A stretch of 7,651 nt of DNA from Butyricicoccus sp. (GTDB lineage: Bacteria; Bacillota; Clostridia; Oscillospirales; Butyricicoccaceae), in assembly GCA_020025885.1 (NCBI GenBank), contig JAHHRJ010000071.1, positions 1 to 7,651 of the forward strand, written 5' to 3'. How positions within the stretch are numbered: the stretch's first letter is position 1; each line of letters begins with the position of its first letter. The notes under the pieces were generated by a model. It was given only the letters and a program-made list of their open reading frames with translations, was not told where the DNA came from and did not search any database. A program made the position numbers and the translations under genes. Shown piece by piece: positions 1 through 6,263 of the stretch.

Positions 1-1
1 T

Positions 2-55
2 AGGGGGACTGGGTTCCCCTGGAAAGGCTGTCAAAGTTCTTTGACAGCCTCAAAA
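2..55. repeat. 54-bp repeat, left copy (inverted relative to right edge)
   Basis: The 54 bases are identical to the reverse complement of 7598-7651, with no mismatch. The repeat holds a perfect 12-bp hairpin (25-36 with 39-50, loop TT) and a weaker G/C hairpin (GGGGA at 4-8 with TCCCC at 15-19). It abuts the terminator of the minus-strand operon: read on that strand, the terminator T-tract runs directly into the repeat. No transposase or other coding sequence lies in it. The true repeat may be longer than 54 bp, since both copies reach the window edges. It is probably a dispersed palindromic intergenic repeat, or the end of a larger repeated element. Confidence 0.9.
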
Positions 56-77
56 GACACCTTTCGGTGTCTTTTTT
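52..77 (-). terminator. Intrinsic terminator of the gntR-ABC operon
   Basis: A 10-bp stem (AAAAGACACC at 52-61 with GGTGTCTTTT at 66-75) closes a 4-nt loop. It has A/T runs on both sides, so it could act in either direction. It lies about 40 bp beyond the stop codon of the last minus-strand gene. A second, weaker hairpin (TACCTGC at 84-90 with GCAGGTA at 99-105) sits between that stop and the terminator. Confidence 0.8.
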
Positions 78-118
78 GCATTTTACCTGCACTACTGGGC
101 AGGTATACAGTACTGCTG

Positions 119-580
119 TTATTCTTTTCTTGTAAGCCGAACAACTCCACCCTCTCTGGATACCGAAAAGACCGCGTTTTCTGCATAGGTGATTTTCCCA
201 TCAAACACCACATCATAGCCCAAACACAGCGGCACGTCGGACATCATTTCTTCCGGCACCCCGCACACCCTTGCAACGACCTGTTTTCCTTTTACGAATA
301 CAAGGTGCAGCATCCCCTCGCTGTACGCCGGTTGGATGGCATAGCTTCGAAAACCGATCTCGGCTTCTATATCCTCTTTTGGCGTATAGGGGGAAAATGT
401 ATATACGGCATCCCATGCAAACGGCACGACCTGATTGAGCGTGATTTTTTCCTCTGTAATGCTTATGATAGACTTCTGCAATGCAGCTTCCCGTTCTGTC
501 CGCGCATGGTATCCATACCACATAAAGCCAGCCCGCGCGACCAGCAGAACCCCTATGATTGCAAGAATTTTTTTCTTCAT
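119..580 (-). CDS. Hypothetical membrane-anchored protein, 153 aa
   Basis: I do not recognise a named family with certainty. The protein starts with a lysine-rich tip and one hydrophobic segment (residues about 4-22), which would be an uncleaved anchor or signal peptide. A soluble, probably extracytoplasmic domain of about 125 residues follows, with a conspicuous aromatic stretch FAWDAVYTFSPYT at about residues 53-65. The start is well supported: GGAAGGAG lies about 7 nt upstream of the ATG. It is the last gene of the minus-strand operon, 58 bp after the end of the degraded VanZ-like gene and just ahead of the terminator. A role beside the ABC transporter at the membrane is inferred from position only. 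The frame is intact, which contrasts with the broken gene immediately upstream. Confidence 0.8.
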   Translation of the reverse strand: MKKKILAIIGVLLVARAGFMWYGYHARTEREAALQKSIISITEEKITLNQVVPFAWDAVYTFSPYTPKEDIEAEIGFRSYAIQPAYSEGMLHLVFVKGKQVVARVCGVPEEMMSDVPLCLGYDVVFDGKITYAENAVFSVSREGGVVRLTRKE

Positions 581-589
581 AAAATACTC

Positions 590-609
590 CTTCCCAAAAG
601 AAAGGGAAG
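590..609 (-). promoter_or_regulatory. Hairpin overlapping the Shine-Dalgarno of the 153-aa gene
   Basis: On the minus strand CTTCCC (609-604) can pair with GGGAAG (595-590) around an 8-nt loop. The second arm contains part of the GGAAGGAG ribosome binding site. With a 6-bp stem it may only modestly reduce translation. Whether it matters in vivo cannot be judged from sequence. Confidence 0.3.
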
Positions 610-638
610 CTATATAACATAGCCCCCCTTTTCCTGAC

Positions 639-1290
639 TTACCGTTTGAGAAAGAATGTGATTTCTAATATCGTCAGCAGCAGACCTGCCGCTAAAATCG
701 TTTGAATTTGTGGCACAAAGAATACTGCTAACCGAACCATATCATACACCCATCCATTCTAAATTCATTGGTAATTCTGTTACGATTTTGAATCCCCATA
801 CTGCAAACAGGAGGAGCCTGGCAGCTTTTCTGCTCGCTTCCCTGCACATACCTGCATATCAAACAGCTGTCTTACTACCAGACAGCACATAAACCCAGTC
901 GCTGCGCCTATGGTATTCAAAATTAAATCATCAATTGAAGTCGCTCGATAATTAAACAGCTGGTTCAGCTCAATCAAGAGCGACATTGCAAAGCCAAAGC
1001 TCCGTGACCCGCTTTGCACTGCGCCAGCCCTGCCAGAAGAACGGGAGCAGGAAACCGAGCGGCATAAACAGCAAGATATTGCTGCCGATCTGCAAGCACT
1101 TGTCGATTACATCCTCCGTGCCCAGAATGGACAGGATATCGGCAAACGGTACAAGGGAAACATTTGCGCTCATGCCAAAATCCCGAATGATCAGGAAATT
1201 TGTCGGCATAGCACCTGTAATACTTACGACCAGATACCAGTATATCGTGAGGAGTATTGCTCCCACAAAAGGAACCGTTCGCCGTTTCAT
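639..1290 (-). pseudogene. VanZ-like family membrane protein, broken by frameshifts
   Basis: VanZ-family proteins are small multi-pass membrane proteins named after the teicoplanin-resistance gene vanZ. The first frame starts at ATG 1290, with AGGAAG about 9 nt upstream. It shows an N-terminal membrane segment, a VPF motif (residues 47-49) and NILLFMPLGFLLP (71-83), then leaves frame near 995 and stops at 970. The next frame (about 995 to 855) carries the diagnostic second half, IELNQLF, an R, DDLILNTIGAATG. A third frame (about 852 to 757) encodes a further hydrophobic stretch, LLLFAVWGF. A fourth (about 749 to 639) encodes VYDMVRLAVFF and ends FFLKR before TAA. At least the first shift breaks a canonical motif order, so the gene as read cannot give a normal product. 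The last two segments are less certain parts of the same gene. It begins 12 bp after the permease stop and is co-transcribed with the ABC genes. Sequencing error is possible for one shift but unlikely for three. Confidence 0.72.
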
Positions 1291-1302
1291 GCAAATCACT
1301 TC

Positions 1303-3507
1303 CTATTCTTGCTTTTCAGTTAAAGAAACACCTGTAAGCTGCTCAAGCAGTGCAATCGGTGCTTTGCCCTTGGGATAATACATACGAATGGTATCATTGA
1401 CATTCCCCTTATACTGCACCTGAATTTGGAGGGAAACCACTTCTTCAAAATTCTCCCAGACAACTTGTCTGCCTGCATACCGTACCTGTTGCTCTGTATA
1501 TAGATTCTTTACCAGCTGATTCATAACATCTGGGTCTGTAACAGAGACTCTTTTATTTTTTTGAACTTCATGCGTGCTTCCTCCCGGCTGTATATCCTGC
1601 TTCTCCATGGATGGATCCTCCACCTCAACTACAAGAGATGTCAGTGCATCCGCTGTCACCGGGATCGGTGTACGGCCTGTCAGGGTCTCAATCAATTCCA
1701 AGGTCTTGGTATCAGATGGATATACCGGAATCGTTTCCAGCATTCTAAGAACCCACACACCTCTTTCCGGCGGCTCCACTCTGTCATGCCGATACCAGTC
1801 GGTCACTTGTATGCCCATAACAGGAATTTCACGCAAATGTGTGTGTACATTAGCAATTTGTTCCTCGCACAGGGTATCAATGATACGCTGAATATCCTTT
1901 GCATTGTCAAGAGATACATCACTCGGCATGGATGACCACATAATCATCTGTGGCGAGATCGTCATGACAAACTCACCATTTTTTGCATTATCCGGCAATT
2001 TGACCTGCTGCAACGGCTCATACATCTTGATATACGCTTCACTTGTTATCAAATCATCGAGCGCATCCCCAAGCAGGCGGTAGCCGCTATGATATCTTCG
2101 CCCAACATGTTTTCCATTCTTCAGTACATAATGGATATAAACCTCTGTTAAAGAATCATCGTCTGATATGCACTCCCGGTTTTTACTGGTCTCTGCTGTT
2201 AGCTTTTGTGCCATTTCATACACCAGCTGGATGCTTTCTGGGTCGGTCAGCGTGGCGGTTCCATGTATTCTGGAATCATAATACCCATAGCTTCCCATAT
2301 CACAGAAACCAACCTCTGCAATGTCTTCCTTGTCCGGTAAATAGCGGTCATATCCAAATACATCAGCACGCATACAAAACAAGGCTGCAACTGCTACAAC
2401 ACACAGTACGATCATCTGCTTCCAATGGTGGAACAATGCCTTAAAGTCAAATTCATAAACGATTTCAACCACGGCATGACACAGCATAACGCCCAAAACC
2501 AGACCAATCCATATCCACACGCTATTATTTACAAAGAAGCTATGAAATACCAGTGCCAGTCCACTGCCCATAAACAGGGACATATACCACCGGAACGGCG
2601 CTTTGGTCGGCTCAAACGCCAGTGCCAGACCTGCCCGCTCGCTCTTTCTGCAAACAAACAACACATAAGACAGTGCAAGCAAAATCACAGTCAGCACCGC
2701 TGGATACACAAGAATCATGAGACTTGGTGTCTGCACTGCATCAAACGGCATTGCATTTTCTCTTGGTGTATCAAGGAAATACTTGAGGATTGGGCTGCCG
2801 CCAATAAACACATCAAAACGCCCTGGTATATCATATGGAAAATATGTTCTGAAATAGATCGACTTCCAAGACTCAGCCATCTGTACCCAAAAGGACACAC
2901 TGAATTCTACCCAGATACCCAACAGCACTGTAATAATGGTATTGCCGGTCAAGATGGTACACAGCACTGCTATGGTATAGTTGAGCAGAAAATATGCGAT
3001 ATTCCCCAGCACACTTTGCAGCACCACATCTGCTGTCATCTGACCGCCCAGTCCCATGCCATTTGCAACTGCAATGCTGATCGCATAGACGATTACAAAC
3101 ACAGGCAGAACCAGCAAAAGACCGGATACATAATTGAGTACAAACAGCCGTCCGCGCTTGACAGGCAGCGCGTGGAAAAAATCTACTTGCTGACGATCAT
3201 GCAGATAGCGGAACATCGCCACGCCGCAAAGAATAGCAAGCGCACTCAGAACAATCTTGATTGCAGGCCCATCATAGGACAGCATATTATAAATCTCCAA
3301 CTCTGCACGGTGCAAAATCTCTGCATCAGAGTCGTAGCGCAGCCCGCTCACGACTGTCTCCATGCGATGCGTAAAATCCTGTTGTATGACAAACACAGGG
3401 AACAGCAGTGCTCCCAGACAACCTAAGACCGCCAATGCAACTGCCCACAGACGGCTGGACAGATTGCGCCTCACAAGTGTCTTATAGGATAAGTTTTTTG
3501 AGGTCAT
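1303..3507 (-). CDS. ABC transporter permease with large C-terminal extracytoplasmic domain, 734 aa
   Basis: This is the membrane subunit paired with the ATPase encoded just upstream. Hydrophobic segments lie at about residues 20-41, 83-101, 121-147, 161-185, 186-209, 264-286, 308-326, 329-351 and 364-380. About 350 mainly hydrophilic residues follow (381-734), predicted outside the cell. This architecture fits the clostridial ABC-2-like permeases annotated with a DUF6449-type C-terminal domain and found beside YtrA-type regulators; that family name is from memory. The ATG at 3507 has GGAGG about 10 nt upstream and overlaps the end of the ATPase gene by 26 bp, which suggests translational coupling. 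The stop codon TAG lies inside the region that supplies the ribosome binding site of the VanZ-like gene. The substrate is unknown; envelope-active peptides or lipid intermediates are possible by analogy with related systems. Confidence 0.85.
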   Translation of the reverse strand: MTSKNLSYKTLVRRNLSSRLWAVALAVLGCLGALLFPVFVIQQDFTHRMETVVSGLRYDSDAEILHRAELEIYNMLSYDGPAIKIVLSALAILCGVAMFRYLHDRQQVDFFHALPVKRGRLFVLNYVSGLLLVLPVFVIVYAISIAVANGMGLGGQMTADVVLQSVLGNIAYFLLNYTIAVLCTILTGNTIITVLLGIWVEFSVSFWVQMAESWKSIYFRTYFPYDIPGRFDVFIGGSPILKYFLDTPRENAMPFDAVQTPSLMILVYPAVLTVILLALSYVLFVCRKSERAGLALAFEPTKAPFRWYMSLFMGSGLALVFHSFFVNNSVWIWIGLVLGVMLCHAVVEIVYEFDFKALFHHWKQMIVLCVVAVAALFCMRADVFGYDRYLPDKEDIAEVGFCDMGSYGYYDSRIHGTATLTDPESIQLVYEMAQKLTAETSKNRECISDDDSLTEVYIHYVLKNGKHVGRRYHSGYRLLGDALDDLITSEAYIKMYEPLQQVKLPDNAKNGEFVMTISPQMIMWSSMPSDVSLDNAKDIQRIIDTLCEEQIANVHTHLREIPVMGIQVTDWYRHDRVEPPERGVWVLRMLETIPVYPSDTKTLELIETLTGRTPIPVTADALTSLVVEVEDPSMEKQDIQPGGSTHEVQKNKRVSVTDPDVMNQLVKNLYTEQQVRYAGRQVVWENFEEVVSLQIQVQYKGNVNDTIRMYYPKGKAPIALLEQLTGVSLTEKQE

Positions 3508-4381
3508 AGCCCACTACCTCCGTTTCACTGATAAAGATTTCTTCCAGCGTCAGCGGAAGCATTTCATAGAATGTCGGCTGAAGCGCTGCAACACGCGCCT
3601 CCAGCTCCTCTCGTGTCCCGCGCACGGTAACGGTATGGAGGGAACCTCTCTGCTCCCGTCTCAGCACCTCGATGCCCGCAAATGGGTCATGGTCGGGCAC
3701 TTCGCGCAAAATCATCTGTACCTTGTGCATGCCAAGCTTCATATCCTCCAGATCTTTGGAAAACAGGATGCCGCCGCGGTGCAACAGACCAACATGATCG
3801 CAGATATCCTCAAGTTCACGCAGGTTATGGGACGCAATCACAGGGGTCAGCCCACGCTCCGCCACATCCCCTGCAAAGAGTCCCTTGACGGTCTGCCGTG
3901 CCACGGGATCGAGTCCATCAAAGGTTTCATCGCAGAACAGATAGTCTGTGTTTGCACTGATGCCGCAAATGACAGAAACCTGTTTTTTCATGCCCTTAGA
4001 GAAGGTGCAAATCTTGCGGTTGCCATCGAGCCCAAAGCCATCCAGCAGCTGCTTATAGCGCGCCTCGTCAAAGTTCGGATACAGTGCCTTATAGTAGTTT
4101 TTCATTTCATTCGGTGTACTGTTTGCAAAGAAAAACTGTTCATCTGAAATATAAAAAAACCGCTGTTTGAGTGCTTCATTTTCATAAACAGTCTCATTGT
4201 CAATTTTTACAGTGCCCTCATCTGGCTGCAAAATACCTGCCAGCATACGCAAAAACGTGGATTTTCCTGCACCGTTGGAACCAATCAATCCATATACCGA
4301 ACCCTTCTGGATTTCTGTGTTCACATGATCGACAGCAACCAGACCACCAAACTGTTTTGTTGCCTGTTCCGTTTGAATCAT
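3482..4381 (-). CDS. ABC transporter ATP-binding protein, 299 aa (YtrB-like)
   Basis: A cytoplasmic nucleotide-binding subunit that powers the adjacent permease by ATP hydrolysis. Walker A is GSNGAGKST (residues 34-42). The signature is the variant FSKGMKKQ (127-134). Walker B ends in LFCDE (D151, catalytic E152), followed by the D-loop TFDGLDP. The switch histidine is H185 in ASHNL. The KGMKKQ signature and ETFDGLDP wording are typical of ATPases that follow YtrA-type GntR regulators. About 80 residues follow the core, as in many exporters. I chose ATG 4381 because the AAGGGGG ribosome binding site is 8-9 nt away; the in-frame GTG at 4387 would leave only about 3 nt. The gene starts 2 bp after the gntR stop and overlaps the permease by 26 bp. 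Confidence 0.92.
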   Translation of the reverse strand: MIQTEQATKQFGGLVAVDHVNTEIQKGSVYGLIGSNGAGKSTFLRMLAGILQPDEGTVKIDNETVYENEALKQRFFYISDEQFFFANSTPNEMKNYYKALYPNFDEARYKQLLDGFGLDGNRKICTFSKGMKKQVSVICGISANTDYLFCDETFDGLDPVARQTVKGLFAGDVAERGLTPVIASHNLRELEDICDHVGLLHRGGILFSKDLEDMKLGMHKVQMILREVPDHDPFAGIEVLRREQRGSLHTVTVRGTREELEARVAALQPTFYEMLPLTLEEIFISETEVVGYDLKKLIL

Positions 4382-4383
4382 AC

Positions 4384-4749
4384 TCACTTACCCCCTTGTT
4401 CCTCGATCCACTTGATAAAGGTCGTATCTTCTATGCCCATTTTCTTAGCAGTTTCCAGCAAAGCTAAAAATTGTTTTCGAATATCTTCCATTCGACGCTC
4501 GCGCAGCACTGCACCATTGGGTGAAACAAAATTGCCTTTTCCCTTGACAGAATAGATAACGCCTCTATTCTCCAGCTCACTGTATGCTCGCTGAATTGTA
4601 TTCGGATTGATGGACAATTCCGCCGCCATTTGCCGTACTGACGGCAGCTGGCTGTCCGACTGCAATACATCATGCACAACCATCTGCTCAATTTCATCTA
4701 TAATCTGCTCATAAATTGGGCGACCATCTCGGTAGTTGATGCAAAACAT
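4384..4749 (-). CDS. GntR-family transcriptional regulator, YtrA subfamily, 121 aa
   Basis: A short DNA-binding repressor made of a winged helix-turn-helix (about residues 10-75) and a small helical C-terminal region. The characteristic pattern is visible: PIYEQI near the start, LPSVRQMA, NPNTIQRAYSELE as the recognition region, and a wing ending GKGNFVS. The length matches YtrA-type regulators, which lack the large effector domains of other GntR members. ATG 4749 is preferred, with GGAGG about 7 nt upstream. The open frame extends to 4860, but that extension would be translated from promoter DNA and has no family resemblance. It is the first gene of the operon, and a perfect inverted repeat lies just upstream, so autorepression is likely. 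The inducing signal is not visible. Confidence 0.93.
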   Translation of the reverse strand: MFCINYRDGRPIYEQIIDEIEQMVVHDVLQSDSQLPSVRQMAAELSINPNTIQRAYSELENRGVIYSVKGKGNFVSPNGAVLRERRMEDIRKQFLALLETAKKMGIEDTTFIKWIEEQGGK

Positions 4750-4775
4750 TGCACGCCTCCTTCCCTTCCGTGTAT

Positions 4776-4804
4776 TAACTGTACTGTGTGTCTTAGTACA
4801 GTTA
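4776..4804. promoter_or_regulatory. Predicted GntR/YtrA operator: 10-bp inverted repeat
   Basis: TAACTGTACT (4776-4785) and AGTACAGTTA (4795-4804) are perfect reverse complements separated by 9 bp. The site begins right after the -10 element of the gntR promoter and covers the expected transcription start, the position expected of a repressor site. YtrA-type proteins are known to bind inverted repeats of similar character near their own promoters. Binding here is inferred. Confidence 0.7.
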
Positions 4805-4805
4805 G

Positions 4806-4835
4806 AGTATAACACGCGTAAGTCACAGCTGTCAA
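4806..4835 (-). promoter_or_regulatory. Sigma-A-type promoter of the gntR-ABC operon
   Basis: Read on the minus strand, a consensus -35 TTGACA (4835-4830) is followed after 18 nt by TATACT (4811-4806). The start site would fall near 4799, inside the inverted repeat, about 50 nt upstream of the gntR start codon. Confidence 0.75.
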
Positions 4836-4938
4836 TAGTAATTGCTCTCATTTTTTGCAACGCCCTTTTATGTCCCTCTATTTTCTGCGTTCCTTGCCAT
4901 AAAATATGGAATTTGCTCTTAATTTGTCGCCTGCCTTA

Positions 4939-4947
4939 TGATATAAT
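4939..4947 (+). promoter_or_regulatory. Extended -10 promoter of ung
   Basis: A consensus TATAAT at 4942-4947 is preceded by TG one base earlier, forming an extended -10 element. No good -35 lies at 17 nt (TTAATT at 4919-4924 is weak). Transcription would start near 4954, about 54 nt before the ung start codon. Nothing else is seen between this promoter and the divergent gntR promoter. Confidence 0.6.
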
Positions 4948-5007
4948 ACCTCTATACAAAACCGAAATTACCCCAAAACAAAAACCGAGATCGCAGGAGG
5001 GCGCAGC

Positions 5008-5673
5008 ATGGTACAGATCGGAAATGAATGGGACACCATCCTAAAAGACGAATTTTCCGCGGATTATTTCCAAAAAATTCAGCAAACTCTGGAAACAGAA
5101 TACGCAGAGCATGAAATTTTCCCACCCAAGGACGATATTTTCAATGCACTGCAATATACTCCATATTCTAATGTAAAGGCAGTCTTGCTCGGACAAGACC
5201 CCTACCATGGTCCTGGGCAGGCACATGGATTGTGCTTTTCTGTACAGCCTGGTGTGACACCGCCGCCCAGCCTCAGAAATATGTTCAAAGAGCTGGAAAC
5301 CGATATGGGCATTGCAAAGCCTCAAAACGGCTGTTTGACTGCATGGGCAGAACAGGGTGTCCTGATGCTCAATACCACCCTGACTGTGCGCCGCGGACAG
5401 GCAAACAGCCACAGCAAGATCGGCTGGACACGCTTTACCGATACCATCATCCAAAAGCTGAACGAGCATGAAAGCCCGATCGTATTTCTGCTTTGGGGCG
5501 GACCCGCTCGTGGTAAGAAAAAGCTCATCACAAACCCCAACCACTTGATTTTGGAGTGCGCGCACCCTTCTCCACTGTCTGCGCACAACGGATTTTTCGG
5601 CTGCCGCCACTTCTCCCAGTGCAATGAATTTTTGATGGAACATGGCATTGCCCCGATTGACTGGACGCTTTAA
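5008..5673 (+). CDS. ung: Uracil-DNA glycosylase, family 1, 221 aa
   Basis: Removes uracil from DNA by hydrolysing the N-glycosidic bond, the first step of base excision repair after cytosine deamination or dUTP incorporation; cytoplasmic. Family-1 motifs are complete: GQDPYHGPGQAHGL (residues 62-75) with the water-activating D64, stacking F77, uracil-reading N122 in LMLNTTLT, and the minor-groove loop HPSPLSAHNGFFG with H186 and L190. The length matches bacterial Ung. ATG 5008 has AGGAGG about 7 nt upstream. The only mild variation seen is GGPARGKK after LLW, where the Escherichia coli protein has a different short stretch. It is a single-gene unit, transcribed away from the ABC operon and ending in a shared terminator. 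Confidence 0.98.
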   Translation: MVQIGNEWDTILKDEFSADYFQKIQQTLETEYAEHEIFPPKDDIFNALQYTPYSNVKAVLLGQDPYHGPGQAHGLCFSVQPGVTPPPSLRNMFKELETDMGIAKPQNGCLTAWAEQGVLMLNTTLTVRRGQANSHSKIGWTRFTDTIIQKLNEHESPIVFLLWGGPARGKKKLITNPNHLILECAHPSPLSAHNGFFGCRHFSQCNEFLMEHGIAPIDWTL

Positions 5674-5692
5674 TTTTTGATTGACAACACGC

Positions 5693-5740
5693 AAAAAACC
5701 TCTGGAATCACGTACATGATCCCAGAGGTTTTGATTTTTT
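5693..5740. terminator. Bidirectional terminator between ung and the tautomerase gene
   Basis: An 11-bp stem (5695-5705 with 5722-5732) has A residues at 5693-5698 on one side and T-rich sequence to 5740 on the other. The loop can add a short inner stem (ATCA with TGAT). It lies between two convergent genes and should serve both. Confidence 0.88.
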
Positions 5741-5745
5741 GATAT

Positions 5746-6087
5746 TTACTTGAGGCTGCCGCGCACACCCCATGTGTCATACTCTCCCCAACAGAGATAA
5801 ATATCTTCCACAGGAATGCCCGTGACTTCAGTTAGCAGCTGAAACGCAGCTTCTGTAAAGCATTTTTTATCGGCAAATTCCGCCGTTTTATAGCATCGCA
5901 CATCCACGAAGGCAAGGTCACGCTTATCCCCTTGGAAGTACATGGTATGATTTTCTGAAATATCTACCATGAGCGCCTTTTCTGTCTTTCCCGGAATGAG
6001 CGCAATTTTCTCACCGAACCCAGCTTTGAGCGCGTCTTTCTGTGCATCTGTCAAAGTTCCTGTCACATTCACACCAATATACGGCAT
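5746..6087 (-). CDS. MIF-like tautomerase family protein, 113 aa
   Basis: A small protein of the tautomerase superfamily, whose members use the N-terminal proline, exposed after removal of Met, as catalytic base. Proline directly follows the start Met (MPYIGVNV). The length of about 113 residues, the GKTEKALMV segment near 33-41, MYFQGD in the middle and WGVRGS near the C-terminus line up with the macrophage migration inhibitory factor / phenylpyruvate tautomerase branch rather than the 60-residue 4-oxalocrotonate tautomerases. ATG 6087 is chosen because AGGAGG lies about 8 nt upstream and the proline is placed correctly; the longer open frame to 6249 runs through promoter sequence. The natural substrate in bacteria is usually unknown. 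It is a single gene, divergent from the hydrolase. Confidence 0.85.
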   Translation of the reverse strand: MPYIGVNVTGTLTDAQKDALKAGFGEKIALIPGKTEKALMVDISENHTMYFQGDKRDLAFVDVRCYKTAEFADKKCFTEAAFQLLTEVTGIPVEDIYLCWGEYDTWGVRGSLK

Positions 6088-6123
6088 TGAGATTCCTCCT
6101 TGGTTCATCCATTTTATGTATTC

Positions 6124-6129
6124 ATTATA
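6124..6129 (-). promoter_or_regulatory. -10 element of the tautomerase gene
   Basis: Consensus TATAAT on the minus strand, 37 nt upstream of the start codon. No clear -35 is seen at the usual distance, so expression may depend on an activator or simply be weak. Confidence 0.5.
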
Positions 6130-6141
6130 CCGTTTTCCCAC

Positions 6142-6172
6142 AAATCTTTTTGAATCATTTGTAAATCTTTTT
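6142..6172. repeat. Two 10-bp direct repeats, 21 bp apart, in a divergent promoter region
   Basis: AAATCTTTTT occurs at 6142-6151 and again at 6163-6172, a spacing of two helical turns. Both lie between the -10 elements of the divergent tautomerase and hydrolase genes. The motif is A/T-rich, so chance is a real alternative. Confidence 0.35.
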
Positions 6173-6200
6173 AGAGACGCAAGACGAATCTTTGCATTTG

Positions 6201-6209
6201 TGCTATGAT
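6201..6209 (+). promoter_or_regulatory. Extended -10 promoter of the hydrolase-ybjQ unit
   Basis: TGCTATGAT forms an extended -10 (TG, one base, TATGAT at 6204-6209). The -35 region is poor. Transcription would begin near 6216, which favours the hydrolase start codon at 6264 over earlier in-frame ATGs at 6192 and 6216. Confidence 0.45.
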
Positions 6210-6263
6210 AAGCATATGGACATTGTATATCCGCATTTTTCAAAACCAAAGGAATGGATCACG

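Noticed and set aside
2425..3426. 333-codon open frame on the plus strand
   Set aside because: It lies fully antisense to the well-supported permease, has a His/Gln-rich composition without domain resemblance, and shows no ribosome binding site worth noting.
4750..4860. N-terminal extension of the GntR regulator
   Set aside because: It would translate the promoter and operator; ATG 4749 has a strong ribosome binding site and gives the normal family length.
5041..5694. 217-codon open frame on the minus strand
   Set aside because: It is antisense to ung, whose catalytic motifs are complete.
6048..6059. Internal 12-bp match to the edge repeat (CTGTCAAAGTTC)
   Set aside because: It lies inside the tautomerase coding sequence, lacks the second hairpin arm and is probably chance.
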